64,000 bases of DNA from Paenibacillus hemerocallicola. Its GTDB lineage: Bacteria > Bacillota > Bacilli > Paenibacillales > NBRC-103111. The translations under genes were made by a program, and so were the position numbers. The stretch is from assembly GCF_006265175.1 (NCBI RefSeq), contig NZ_VDCQ01000004.1, positions 447-64,446 of the forward strand, read 5' to 3'. Shown piece by piece: positions 26,835-35,562 of the stretch. The notes beneath the pieces were generated by a model. That model saw nothing but the letters and a program-made list of their open reading frames with translations. It searched no databases and was not told the DNA's origin. Within the stretch, counting starts at the first letter, position 1. Every line of letters starts with the position of its first letter.

Positions 26835-27343
26835 TTATTTGCACGCTTTCTTCAATTGCTTCTCCAGCTCGGCCGCCGCCTCCGGCAGCTCGCCGGCCAA
26901 ATTGCGGCGCTCCCCGGGATCAAGCTCCAGATCGTTCAGCTCGGGGATATCGTTGTATGTCTCGATATATTTATATTTTCGGTCGGCGATCGCCCTGCCG
27001 TTCAGCAGTTCGCTTACCTGATAACGCTTGTGCTCGTCCGTATCGCCGGCCAGCACCGGCAGCAGCGACTTGCCGTCCATTGCCGAACGGCTGTATTCCG
27101 CCCCGCCCAATCGAGCAGGGTAGGATGCAGATCGGCCAATTCGACGAGCGCGTCGCTCACTTGGCCGCGCCTGTTTCCTCCCGGATCGGCCACGATAAGC
27201 GGCACGCGCAGAGCTCCCTCGTAAAAAACCGTCTTCAGAAACAGGCCGTGGTCGCCGAGCATTTCCCCGTGATCCGAACAAAATACGACGATCGTATTGT
27301 CCGCGAAGCCCCTCCGTTCGAGCCGGTCCACGAGCTCGCCGAC
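26835..27343 (-). pseudogene. Sulfatase 3' fragment with a frameshift
   Basis: The C-terminal part of an arylsulfatase-type enzyme: VGELVDRLERRGFADNTIVV, CSDHGEMLGDHGLFLK, RVPLIVADPG, then after a frameshift MDGKSLLPVLAG, KYKYIETYNDIPELNDLELD and the usual LDPGERRNLAG tail. The reading frame shifts at a run of four C (27100-27103, GGGG on the minus strand); one extra G would restore LLDWAGAEYSRSAMDG. The N-terminal two thirds with the catalytic formylglycine motif is missing. Upstream it is joined in frame to a permease fragment. Confidence 0.85.
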
Positions 27344-27505
27344 CCACTTCTGCGCACTGTTGATGTACAGCACCGCGTCAACGTATTCGTTCCAGTTGCT
27401 GACGGCGTAATACAAGGCGAAGGTGGCAAGCGCCGGGGTCGACAATGGCAGCACGATGCGGACAAAAACCCGGAAGTCGTTGCAGCCGTCGATTTTCGCC
27501 TCCAC
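27344..27505 (-). pseudogene. LplC-type ABC permease fragment
   Basis: About 54 codons from the C-terminal part of a sugar ABC permease of the LplC/YtcP type: EAKIDGCNDFRVFVRIVLPL, STPALATFALYYAVSNWNEY and VDAVLYINSAQKW. It begins inside the EAA loop and ends before the last helix, where sulfatase sequence starts. Its upstream neighbour is an LplB-type permease fragment in another frame, so two or more deletions have fused three genes. Confidence 0.82.
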
Positions 27506-28110
27506 CGGTTCGCGCCGTCGATGCGGGCCGATTCGTAGAGCCCCGGGTCTACGCCGGCGAGAGCGGCGAGAAAAATGATCGTTCCCCAGCCGGTTTCCTT
27601 CCATATCACTTGGGACGTCACAAGCGTGCGGAACCAGCCCGGCTCCATCAGAAACGGAACTTCCGTACCTCCCGCCGCCTGAATCAGCACATTGACCACA
27701 CCGCCCTCCGTCGTGAAAAAAATGTAGTAAATGCCAACGACGACGACCCACGAAACGAAGTGGGGCACGTACAGCAGCGTCTGCACGAACCGCTTGTAGA
27801 CAGTCCGGCGCACCTCGTTCAGCAGCAAAGCGAGCGCGATCGGCAGCGGAAAGAAGAAAACCAGGTTGTATATTCCGAGCACCATCGTATTGCGGAACAG
27901 CATCCAAAACTCCGGCTCGCCGAAAAACCGGTTAAAATGCTTCAGTCCTACCCAATCGTTTTGCCAAAAGCCGAGGTGCGGCTTGAAATCCTGAAACGCC
28001 ATCAGCACGCCCCACATCGGAACGTATTTGAAAATGGCGAAATACAGCAAGCCGGGCAGCACCATCACGTATAACAGCTTGTCTCTGGACAATCTTCTGA
28101 GAACTCTCAT
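27503..28110 (-). pseudogene. LplB-type ABC permease, truncated
   Basis: The first 203 codons of an oligosaccharide ABC permease of the LplB type: KLLYVMVLPGLLYFAIFKYV, MWGVLMAFQDFKP, the central helices and the EAA-loop start GLYESARIDGANRW. At that point the frame shifts into LplC-type sequence, so the last helices are lost. ATG 28110 fits the family start; one at 28158 is also open. No substrate-binding protein or partner permease is nearby, so the system is dead here. Confidence 0.85.
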
Positions 28111-28386
28111 ATTCCCATCCGTTATCGGTCGGAACCGCCCTGCGCCCGGTTCGTTCATCCGGGTCCTGTGCGGTTATCGTTAAGCCCGATTATAGGGACC
28201 GGAAAAGCGGCACGTAAATATCCATCATACAACAAGTTATCCGAACGGTTATCTCAACATTGACAAGGAGTTTCGGGCTTTTATCCATTTCCGACACTCG
28301 CCTGACGGAGATCGGAATCGGATTAGAAAACGTAATGCAGTACTCGCTGCTTGATAGCCAATCCATTGATGCAACAAAAATTAATA

Positions 28387-28414
28387 TTGACAATGATTCT
28401 CATTATCATATAAT
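28387..28414 (+). promoter_or_regulatory. Fur box overlapping a sigma-A promoter
   Basis: TTGACA (28387-28392) and TATAAT (28409-28414) are separated by 16 bp. GACAATGATTCTCATTATC (28389-28407) differs from the Fur consensus GATAATGATAATCATTATC at only three positions and covers the -35 and spacer. This predicts iron-starvation induction of the next gene. Confidence 0.92.
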
Positions 28415-28480
28415 CTATAAACTGTCATCTATGTATAAAACCGCATTAAACCTACTATACGGAGGAGCTATTCATTCATC

Positions 28481-29461
28481 ATGAACGAAACTCGACTCAA
28501 ACTCGCTTCAGCGCTTCTCGGCTTGACTGCGTTAGCGGTAGCGGTAGCTGGCTGCAGCGGCAATGCGCCGTCGGCCGCTTCCACTTCCGCATCCGGAAGT
28601 AAAACATTGGCCGATGCGAACGCCCAACCGTTCCAGCGTACGATCAGGCATGCTGCCGGAGAGACCGTGCTTACCGCCCGGCCGGGAAATATCGCGCTTC
28701 TGGATTACAGCTTCGTCGATTATCTCGCCGCCCTGGACGTCCGGCCCGGAGCAACGGTCTCGTTCGTCAAAAATGAGCTTCCCCCCTATTTGGCCGACCG
28801 GGTGTCCGGAGTCAAATTTCTCGGAACGATCGGCGAAGCGAATCCCGAAGCCATTTTGGCCGCGGACCCGGATTTGATTATCGGCGCATCCCCCGGAAGC
28901 GACAAAGCATACGATCAGTTGACCAAAATTGCCAAAACGATATTGCTCTCCCAGTCCGAATTCGATTGGCGTAAAACGTTGAACGAGTTCGCCCCCATCG
29001 TCGGGAAAGAGGATAAAGCCAAACAGGTGTTGGAGGATTACGACAAAAGGATGGAAAATGCCGCCAAACAGCTCAAATCGGCCATCGGGGAACAAACGGT
29101 CATGTTCCTGCGCATTCTGCCGAAAGAATACCGGGTATACGGGAAACTCAGTCCGGCAGGATCGGTTCTGTATGACGATCTGTCGCTTCGCCCCGCTTCA
29201 GGCGTTCCGCTGGACAAGAAGCAACTCGCCGTTTCGATGGAGGCGCTGCCCGATTTCGATCCTGACCATATCTTTTTGCTCGCCCAGGATGACGCCGAAG
29301 CCAAAATCAAGGAGCTGCAAAACAGTCCGCTATGGAAAAACTTAAAAGCCGTCAAAAACAACCGCATTTATCCGGTGGACCAACGACTGTGGATACAAGG
29401 CGAAGGGCCCATCGCCAGCGCGACGATGCTGGAGCAGGCAGTGAAGGAGCTGACCAAATAG
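28481..29461 (+). CDS. Iron-siderophore ABC substrate-binding lipoprotein
   Basis: A 326-residue lipoprotein of the FecB/FhuD/BtuF-like binding-protein family. The lipobox LAVAVAGC places the lipid-modified cysteine at residue 25. Two lobes are joined by a long helix; NIALLDYSFVDYLAALDVRP, PDLIIGASPGSDKAYDQLTK, and the C-terminal NNRIYPVD are typical. Expression should be iron-regulated from the Fur box just upstream. No FecCD permease or ATPase gene adjoins it, so it must work with transporter components encoded elsewhere. GGAGG precedes the ATG. Confidence 0.93.
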   Translation: MNETRLKLASALLGLTALAVAVAGCSGNAPSAASTSASGSKTLADANAQPFQRTIRHAAGETVLTARPGNIALLDYSFVDYLAALDVRPGATVSFVKNELPPYLADRVSGVKFLGTIGEANPEAILAADPDLIIGASPGSDKAYDQLTKIAKTILLSQSEFDWRKTLNEFAPIVGKEDKAKQVLEDYDKRMENAAKQLKSAIGEQTVMFLRILPKEYRVYGKLSPAGSVLYDDLSLRPASGVPLDKKQLAVSMEALPDFDPDHIFLLAQDDAEAKIKELQNSPLWKNLKAVKNNRIYPVDQRLWIQGEGPIASATMLEQAVKELTK

Positions 29462-29503
29462 GTTCCTGTAAATGTCGAAGGAGCGCTCGGGGCAAATCAA
29501 TAA

Positions 29504-29524
29504 AGGCTTCCCGTTAGGAAGCCT
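29504..29524 (+). terminator. Hairpin after the siderophore-binding gene
   Basis: AGGCTTCC and GGAAGCCT form a perfect 8-bp stem around 5 nt. T-rich sequence follows on both sides, so it can end both this gene and the minus-strand fragment that runs into it. Confidence 0.65.
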
Positions 29525-29810
29525 GCTTTCGCTTCAGTTGTCTCTTAAGCCGGACTGCCGTTCGAAGCGCCGCCATCGGGACGATGCCGCCCGCTTTTGC
29601 ATGGCCGGCGTTGTTCAAGTCCAGCTTGGCGAGCAGGTTCTCGACATCGCTTTTCGTTTGGGTAAGCTGCTGCAGCTGTGTCTGCTTCGCCTTGGCCACC
29701 AATTCGTCGGACGAGATCCGATAGGAAATCATGCCTAGTATAAGCAACGGAATCGCACCGAGACAAAAGGTGAAGCCGATCAGGCGAAACAAATAGGTCG
29801 GAATCCGCAT
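29514..29810 (-). pseudogene. N-terminal fragment of a membrane sensor protein
   Basis: A 98-codon frame with a membrane helix (FRLIGFTFCLGAIPLLILGM) and the beginning of an extracellular cache-like helix (SSDELVAKAKQTQLQQLTQT KSDVENLL in two parts). This is how chemoreceptors and sensor kinases of Paenibacillus begin, but the rest of the protein is absent and the last 30 residues run into basic, low-complexity sequence and a terminator. It is probably a 5' remnant of a deleted receptor gene. Confidence 0.6.
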
Positions 29811-29953
29811 GAGTTGACCGGTCCCCTTTCGCCCAGGAATTTTTCTTACTATTTTAATAGGAACAATAGGTTTTATACATATATTGAATTATATCGGCAG
29901 ACGGCCTTTTTTGTCCAGAACGAATTCGGTGTGTCGTTTCCAAGAACTTATAC

Positions 29954-29984
29954 AAAAAAACAGAGACGAATTAAATCGTCTCTG
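29954..29984 (-). terminator. Terminator of the Gfo gene pair
   Basis: CAGAGACGA and TCGTCTCTG form a perfect 9-bp stem around 6 nt (29961-29984), followed on the minus strand by seven T residues. Confidence 0.9.
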
Positions 29985-30006
29985 CCCGTTCCTGCTTTAC
30001 TTATAG

Positions 30007-31002
30007 TTACGCTTGAAGCTTCACCGGCTGGCCGGTCTTCACCGACTCGTATCCCGCCAAAGCCACTTCCGCCGAGCGGAGACCGTCCACGCCCGAGATC
30101 GGGGCAGGCTTGCCGGCGATGAGCGCTTCGACGAACGCTTTGACCATGTAATGGTCCATATTGTCGCCCCAAGGCAAATATTGGCCTTTGCCGATCTCCT
30201 CGTTGAACAGCTCGTTTTTTTGCGCGAAGCTGTCTACGGAGATCGAGCCCTTCGTTCCGACGATTTCCATCGTCACGTCGCCCCATGTCGGGAACGCCTT
30301 CGGGCGCGACCAGCTCGTGTCCAGCACGCCGACGGTGCCGTTCTCGAATTTGACATGGATCATGCCCGCGTCGTCCACCTTCAAGTTCTCGTGGAACAAA
30401 GTAGCGGCGTATGCATAAACCTCGGTCACCTTGGAACCGGTAAACCAGTTCATCAGGTCCATGACGTGGACCGTATGATCCAGCAGGGCGCCGCCGCCGG
30501 ACAGTTCCGGCTCGACGAACCATTTTCCCGGCATCGAGCCGCGGTTCGTGCCTTTAATCGCCAATATCGCGCCGATCTCGCCGCGGTCAACGGCCGCTTT
30601 CGCATTAATGACTGCGGCCAGATAACGACAAGGGAACGCCGTGAACAGCTGAACGCCATTTTCGTTGCAGGCTGCGATCATCTGCTCCATCTCGGTGACG
30701 GATATACCTAGCGGCTTCTCGCAAATGACGTGTTTCTTCGCTTTGGCCGAGTCGATCGTGAGCTGGGCATGGAACGCATTCTCCGAGCAAATGACGACTG
30801 CATCCATGTCCGCTACGGCGAGCAGATCGCGGTAGTCTTCGTAATAATTCAAGCCGTTTTTGGCAACGGCGGCTTCCACTCGGCTTTTGACTTCGTCCGC
30901 GATGCCGACGACTTCCACTTCCGGCAGCGACAGCAAAGCATTCAAATAGGAGAAGGCATGGCCGTGGGCGAAGCTGATCATGCCGATTTTCAGCTTTTTC
31001 AT
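30007..31002 (-). CDS. Gfo/Idh/MocA family oxidoreductase
   Basis: A 331-residue NAD(P)-dependent dehydrogenase. The N-terminal Rossmann fold starts at KIGMISFAHGHAFSYLNAL (an unusual variant without the full GxGxxG) and the catalytic lysine lies in VICEKPLGI. The C-terminal alpha/beta domain has LDHTVHVMDLMNWF with the conserved histidine. It overlaps the upstream Gfo gene by 4 bp and has a strong site GGGAGGG. The pair, with an AraC regulator divergent from it, suggests catabolism of an inositol-like or sugar compound. Confidence 0.92.
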   Translation of the reverse strand: MKKLKIGMISFAHGHAFSYLNALLSLPEVEVVGIADEVKSRVEAAVAKNGLNYYEDYRDLLAVADMDAVVICSENAFHAQLTIDSAKAKKHVICEKPLGISVTEMEQMIAACNENGVQLFTAFPCRYLAAVINAKAAVDRGEIGAILAIKGTNRGSMPGKWFVEPELSGGGALLDHTVHVMDLMNWFTGSKVTEVYAYAATLFHENLKVDDAGMIHVKFENGTVGVLDTSWSRPKAFPTWGDVTMEIVGTKGSISVDSFAQKNELFNEEIGKGQYLPWGDNMDHYMVKAFVEALIAGKPAPISGVDGLRSAEVALAGYESVKTGQPVKLQA

Positions 31003-32003
31003 CGCGATCCCTCCCGTACGCTGTTATCCAAGTAAACCGCTTGGCCGGTTCGCGCCGATTCCATGATCGCCAGACCGATCTCCAGCGCCTTGTAAGCATC
31101 GTGAGCCGTCACGATTGGCTCGCGGTTTTCCCGGATGCAGTCGATGAAGTGGCGGATTTCCAGCTCGAACGGACTGTTGAAGCCCGGGCTTTGCGGAACT
31201 TCGACGAACGGACCGCCCGATTCCGCACCGGCGGCTTTCCGGACTTGCAGCGATACCGATTTGGAGCTGTCGCTGCGGATAATGCCGGAGCTGCCGGCGA
31301 TCTCGGCGGCGGTCGTGAACGCCCCCGGGTATCCCCAGTACGCTTCCACGTTGGCAACCGCTCCGTTCTCGAATATGAGCGTGGCCGATGCGTAATCCAC
31401 ATCGCCCTCCAGCTTGCGGAGTCCGTAAACCGACCGAACTTCGCCGAGCGTCCAGCGCAGGAAATCGAGGTCGTGCACCATCAGGTCGATCACGACGCCG
31501 CCGCTCTTTTCGTCGTCTTTAAACCACGGACGGCGTATGCCGGGATGTCCCCCGATGCGTTTCGCGTGAGCTACGCCGGCCCGACCGATTGCGCCTTGAG
31601 CGACTCTATTTTTCATTTGCACATATTCCGGGAAGAAGCGGACGACATGTCCGACGAACAGACGGACACCGTTTTCCTGGCATACGCGAATCACTTCGGC
31701 CGCATCCTCCAGGCTGAGCGCGATAGGCTTTTCCGAAATAACATGTTTGCCGGCACTGGCCGCCTTGATCGCGAACGGCTTGTGCAGATAGCTCGGCAAT
31801 GTGACGCTGACGACCTCGCAGCCGGATTGCTCCAGCATATCGTCGAACGACGTATACGCTTTCGCGCCAGTCCGCTCTGCCAGTCTCTGAACGAGCTTCT
31901 CGTCCAGATCGCATACTCCGACAACGGTTACGCCGGGAATTTTGGCATAGCTGCTCGCATGAACGTTACCCAATCCTCCGCAGCCGACGATGGCTACTTT
32001 CAT
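30999..32003 (-). CDS. Gfo/Idh/MocA family oxidoreductase
   Basis: A 334-residue NAD(P)-dependent dehydrogenase with MKVAIVGCGGLGNVHASSYA at the N-terminus, VISEKPIALS as the lysine motif and DLMVHDLDFLRW in the C-terminal domain. The start at 32003 follows GAGAGGG; an ATG 15 codons upstream is less likely. It is first in a two-gene operon, overlapping the next gene by 4 bp, and divergent from the AraC regulator at 32140. The two paralogues may oxidise different positions of the same substrate. Confidence 0.93.
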   Translation of the reverse strand: MKVAIVGCGGLGNVHASSYAKIPGVTVVGVCDLDEKLVQRLAERTGAKAYTSFDDMLEQSGCEVVSVTLPSYLHKPFAIKAASAGKHVISEKPIALSLEDAAEVIRVCQENGVRLFVGHVVRFFPEYVQMKNRVAQGAIGRAGVAHAKRIGGHPGIRRPWFKDDEKSGGVVIDLMVHDLDFLRWTLGEVRSVYGLRKLEGDVDYASATLIFENGAVANVEAYWGYPGAFTTAAEIAGSSGIIRSDSSKSVSLQVRKAAGAESGGPFVEVPQSPGFNSPFELEIRHFIDCIRENREPIVTAHDAYKALEIGLAIMESARTGQAVYLDNSVREGSR

Positions 32004-32139
32004 GGCTTTCCCTCTCTTCATTTCGTTGTATAATAACCCTATGGCCAACGATACAGCCTTTGCCGTCCGGCGTATATGCCGTCATTTGTCGGTTTTATAT
32101 CCAATTTTGCCATGCCCGTATGGGAGGAACCGCGACCTT

Positions 32140-33042
32140 ATGGAAATATACAAAGAACCGATCCATTATCAAAATCCCGTGCTGTGCATCAAAGTATGGC
32201 AATTCGAAGCCCAGCACAGCGCTTCCGTTCCGCCCAAGCCTGTCCAGTCGGTCCAGCCGGTCCGCTGGCACTACCATAAGGAAGTCGAGTTTATACTCGT
32301 GAAAAAAGGGCTTCACGAGATGCATACCCCGAATCACACTTACATGCTGGGTGAAGGCGAAGTGATGGTAGTCGGCTCTTCGCAGCTTCACCGCTCCCGG
32401 ATCATCGGCCCCGAGAAGCTCGTCTATATCGTGCTGCATGTCGATTTCGAGCCGTATTTCGATCCGGCGATGATGCGATATTACCGGCATTTCTCGGAGG
32501 TGCATCACCCGCTGGAGGAATTGAACTACATGTTCGGCGAAAACCCGGGCGTTCGTGCCGAAGTCGGAACGATCATCGAACGGATCCACCAGGAAATTAT
32601 GGACAAAACGACCGGGTACGAAATCGCCGCCAGCATGCATATCAAGCACCTGCTGCTTACGTTGCTCCGGGGGGATTCGCGAGGACTGCTCCAGGCGCAC
32701 GATTTGATCGACCCGGGGGTAATGAAACCGATTTTGGAATACGTGGACACTCATTTGTCGGAAAAAATCGAGCTGGAGCAGGTGAGCCAGATTGCCGGCA
32801 TGAGCTATTTCTACTTCTCCAAATATTTCAAAAAAGCGATGGGCTCCCCGTTCACCGACTATGTCAACCGGAAGCGGATCGCCAAGGCGGAACGCCTGCT
32901 CGTGACCAGCGGACAAAACGTCGGAGACATCGCGAGAGCCGTAGGCATCGAGAATATGGCCCATTTCTACGAGCTGTTCAAACGGTTCAACGGCTGTACG
33001 CCAAAGCAATATTTGTGCAAAATCGACGCCAGCGGCAATTAA
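32140..33042 (+). CDS. AraC family transcriptional regulator
   Basis: A 300-residue regulator with an N-terminal cupin domain (WHYHKEVEFILVKKGLHEMH, about residues 40-120) and a C-terminal double helix-turn-helix (ELEQVSQIAGMSYFYFSKYF and VGDIARAVGIENMAHFYELF). The frame is open about 50 codons upstream, but family homology begins at MEIYKEPIHYQN; GGGAGG is 12 nt before this ATG, which is a little far. It probably controls the divergent Gfo pair. Confidence 0.92.
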   Translation: MEIYKEPIHYQNPVLCIKVWQFEAQHSASVPPKPVQSVQPVRWHYHKEVEFILVKKGLHEMHTPNHTYMLGEGEVMVVGSSQLHRSRIIGPEKLVYIVLHVDFEPYFDPAMMRYYRHFSEVHHPLEELNYMFGENPGVRAEVGTIIERIHQEIMDKTTGYEIAASMHIKHLLLTLLRGDSRGLLQAHDLIDPGVMKPILEYVDTHLSEKIELEQVSQIAGMSYFYFSKYFKKAMGSPFTDYVNRKRIAKAERLLVTSGQNVGDIARAVGIENMAHFYELFKRFNGCTPKQYLCKIDASGN

Positions 33043-33058
33043 CCGTGCTCGAGCTTGA

Positions 33059-34192
33059 TTAGTTTAGCCGAACGGGGAGACGGTTCACCCCGAAGACGAT
33101 CCAGCTGTCCAGCCTTTTCAAATCGTACGAGCGGTCTCTCGCGAACCGCGGGAAACGCTCCAGCAGCGCCTTTACGGCAATGCCCGCTTCCAGTCGGGCT
33201 AGTTGCGAGCCCAGACAAAAATGAATACCGTGACCGAACGCGACATGCGGATTCGGATTGCGCGAGCCGTCGAAAATATCAGGCCGCTCGAACACGTCCT
33301 CGTCATGGTTGGCGGAGCCGATCCGGACGTGGACATGCTGCCCGGCAATCAGCCGCTGCCCGCGCAATTCCGTATCGCGCACGACCCGGCGGACCATAGT
33401 CTGTACCGGAGAACAATAACGGAGCACTTCTTCCAGCGCTTGGGGAACCAGATCCGAATCGGCGGCAAGACGATCCCGTTCATCCGGCAAGCCGTCCAGG
33501 CACAAAATGGCCGAGCCGATGAAGTTGGTCGTCGTTTCGTTGCCGGCTACGAGCAGCAAAATGCAAAACCCGATCAGCTCCGCATCGCTAAGCCGCTCAT
33601 CGTCCACGTTAACGGCCGTAAGCCGGCTGATCAGATCGTCCTGCGGCTCGCGCCTGCGCTGCTCGGCGACCGATGAGAAATAGTCGGTCATCTCCTTTTG
33701 GCAGCGAAAATAGTTATCCGAATCGTTGCCGACGAGCTCGTCGGACCATTGCTTGAACCGGTCCCGGTCTTCCCGAGGAATGCCGAGCATCTCCGCAATG
33801 ACGATTACCGGCAGCGGACCGGCAAACTCGCGCAGCGCGTCGACCGCTCCTTTCGATTGCGCCTCGTCCAGAAGCTGATGCGTTACGGAGCGGATCAGAG
33901 GAATCAACGCTTCCACCGCCCTCGGCGAGAACGCTTGGGATACAAGCGACCTCAGTTGCCTGTGCTTGGGCGGGTCCCTTCTCAGTACGCTTGACTCGAT
34001 CGGCTCATCATTGGAGCGAACAGTCTGAAACTGGGATGAGAACCGCTCATGGTCGGAAAGCACCGTTTTGACATCTTCATATTTGTACACGTGCCACGAG
34101 CCTTTTTGCTCTTGGAATTGTACGGGGAAAGACATTCTCATTTGCCGGAACTTGGATAAGGGAATCAATTCCTCCGGAACGATCGGGATCAT
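33059..34192 (-). CDS. Cytochrome P450
   Basis: A 377-residue soluble bacterial P450, probably hydroxylating a hydrophobic compound using NAD(P)H through separate redox partners. The heme-thiolate motif is FGHGIHFCLGSQLARLE, the I-helix oxygen-activation motif is LVAGNETTTNFIG, and the ExxR motif is EEVLRYCSP. It resembles the CYP107/CYP109-type enzymes of Bacilli. GGAG precedes the ATG. It lies 60 bp after a TetR regulator on the same strand, with a TetR-type operator in between. No ferredoxin gene is adjacent. Confidence 0.94.
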   Translation of the reverse strand: MIPIVPEELIPLSKFRQMRMSFPVQFQEQKGSWHVYKYEDVKTVLSDHERFSSQFQTVRSNDEPIESSVLRRDPPKHRQLRSLVSQAFSPRAVEALIPLIRSVTHQLLDEAQSKGAVDALREFAGPLPVIVIAEMLGIPREDRDRFKQWSDELVGNDSDNYFRCQKEMTDYFSSVAEQRRREPQDDLISRLTAVNVDDERLSDAELIGFCILLLVAGNETTTNFIGSAILCLDGLPDERDRLAADSDLVPQALEEVLRYCSPVQTMVRRVVRDTELRGQRLIAGQHVHVRIGSANHDEDVFERPDIFDGSRNPNPHVAFGHGIHFCLGSQLARLEAGIAVKALLERFPRFARDRSYDLKRLDSWIVFGVNRLPVRLN

Positions 34193-34221
34193 GGGCGTAT
34201 CTCCTTTTTCTCCATCTTCGA

Positions 34222-34235
34222 ACTGACTGGTCAGT
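34222..34235. promoter_or_regulatory. TetR-type operator before the P450 gene
   Basis: ACTGAC and GTCAGT are perfect inverted arms around TG. Together with 34884-34897 it is nearly the same 14-bp sequence, placed on each side of the TetR gene. Confidence 0.75.
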
Positions 34236-34251
34236 GCAAAAAATCAAAAAA

Positions 34252-34833
34252 TTAACCCCCGCTATTCCCGATAAATAAACCCGATGTAACGGTCATATAG
34301 AGAAAATTCTCGATCTCTTCCCGCGATATGCCGCCCTCATTGCTCAGGAAATAATCGCAGCTGCTGTCCACGAGGCCAATAACGCCTGTCGCGGCCAGCC
34401 TGCAGTTCATGGCGCGAACGATTCCGTGCTTTTGGCCTTCCTCCAATATGCCTGCGATGTAGCACACGTACTCTTCGCGCAGCTTCTTCAGCTCCGCAAG
34501 CACCTCTTCGTCGATCCCGTTCGTCAATTCGTGAAAGACGATATGGGCCAGCCCGCTGTTATCCGTGAACAAGTCGAGGTTATGCCCGATTATCCGCTTG
34601 ATTTGTTCCTCCAGCTTCAGTCCCGCGTTAAGATCCGAATCGATCCGTGCCTTCAAATGCCGCAAACCATCGCTAACGACAGTCTTGAACAGCTCCGATT
34701 TGCCGCTGAAATGATAATACAGCGTGCCCTTTGCCACATCCGCCCTCAGAGCGATATCGTCCATGCTTGCCTGATGATACCCTTTCTCGGCGAACACCCC
34801 GATCGCCGCCTGCAAAACTTTGATTCGACTCAT
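34252..34833 (-). CDS. TetR family transcriptional regulator
   Basis: A 193-residue TetR-family repressor. The N-terminal helix-turn-helix is MDDIALRADVAKGTLYYHFS, followed by a helical ligand domain of about 140 residues. It is transcribed with the downstream P450 and both genes are preceded by copies of the same palindrome, so it very likely represses itself and the P450 until a hydrophobic effector binds. Similar regulators (FadR or YxaF type) use ACTGACTnGTCAGT-like operators. Confidence 0.93.
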   Translation of the reverse strand: MSRIKVLQAAIGVFAEKGYHQASMDDIALRADVAKGTLYYHFSGKSELFKTVVSDGLRHLKARIDSDLNAGLKLEEQIKRIIGHNLDLFTDNSGLAHIVFHELTNGIDEEVLAELKKLREEYVCYIAGILEEGQKHGIVRAMNCRLAATGVIGLVDSSCDYFLSNEGGISREEIENFLYMTVTSGLFIGNSGG

Positions 34834-34883
34834 CCTTGATCATCCTTTCAAGACTCGCTGCTCTTCCGCCAATATTAATTTGT

Positions 34884-34897
34884 ACTGACTAGTCAGT
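34884..34897. promoter_or_regulatory. TetR-type operator before the TetR gene
   Basis: ACTGACTAGTCAGT is a perfect 14-bp palindrome 51 bp upstream of the TetR start codon. It matches the operator upstream of the P450 gene at 13 of 14 bases. Confidence 0.85.
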
Positions 34898-34978
34898 TTA
34901 CATCGAGTGTAACACAGGAACAATCTTCCTGAACAGTCCCGAAATATCATCATTCGGAGTCATATGCTGGATCAGGCC

Positions 34979-35005
34979 AAAAAAGCCAGGCTTGTTGCCT
35001 GACTT
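34979..35005 (-). terminator. Terminator of the small lipoprotein gene
   Basis: AAAGTCAGGC and GCCTGGCTTT pair with one mismatch around 5 nt on the minus strand, followed by TTTTTT. Confidence 0.85.
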
Positions 35006-35068
35006 TGCAATGTAGTGAACGTAATCTGCAGTCTTCGTGCGGCGGCCTCACCGGAAAGACGATCGACT

Positions 35069-35416
35069 CTATTCGCCGCTTTGCCCGCCCGACTTTTCTC
35101 CTGAGCCTCCGTTCCCTTTTTGCTGCTTTTGCTGTTCCTTTTTCTTCGATTCCTGCTCTTTTTTCTTCGATTCCTGCTCTTTTTTCTTTAGCTCCTGCTC
35201 CGCTTTCGTTTGCTGCTCCAGCTGATACTGTCGCATTTCCTTGTACATCTGGTATTGCTTATTCAGCTCCTGATCAATAACTTTGGACTGGTTGCTCTGC
35301 TGCTGTTGCTGGTTCGCTTTCTGCGCGCCAGCGGACTTGTCGCCGCAGCCCGCCGTAGCCAAAGCTGCCGCCGTCAATAAGCAGCCAATGCCGATTCGAA
35401 GGTATCGCAATGCCAT
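35069..35416 (-). CDS. Small lysine- and glutamine-rich lipoprotein
   Basis: A 115-residue predicted lipoprotein with a signal peptide ending in LATAGC. The mature chain is highly charged and helical: QQQQQ, then KKKEQES repeated two and a half times (about residues 78-96), ending in a glycine-rich tail. No family is recognised and coiled-coil or intrinsically disordered behaviour is likely. It lies after the flotillin gene on the same strand, but a terminator separates them. GGAGGG precedes the ATG. Confidence 0.75.
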   Translation of the reverse strand: MALRYLRIGIGCLLTAAALATAGCGDKSAGAQKANQQQQQSNQSKVIDQELNKQYQMYKEMRQYQLEQQTKAEQELKKKEQESKKKEQESKKKEQQKQQKGNGGSGEKSGGQSGE

Positions 35417-35491
35417 CCCTCCTTATTTGGGATTAGAATTCCCCTTTCGGCCTCGATCGATACGCATCGGCGGCAGGCTTCCGGCGAAAAC

Positions 35492-35531
35492 AAAAAGCTG
35501 CGGAAAAACCGTTGTCCGGTTCTCCGCAGCT
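35492..35531 (-). terminator. Terminator of the flotillin operon
   Basis: AGCTGCGGA pairs with TCCGCAGCT over a long stem and loop, followed on the minus strand by TTTTTG. Confidence 0.8.
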
Positions 35532-35562
35532 CTCGGCTTGCCGCTTGCACTTTGCAGTTTCG

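Noticed and set aside
28481-29810. Complete siderophore transport operon
   Set aside because: Only the binding protein is present. The next frame is a truncated receptor fragment on the opposite strand.
29514-29810. Intact small membrane protein
   Set aside because: The N-terminus is typical of large receptors, but it stops abruptly and its tail is low-complexity sequence over a terminator, so a remnant is more likely.
32054-32139. Longer start for the AraC regulator at 32140
   Set aside because: The upstream codons do not resemble the family and overlap the divergent promoter region.
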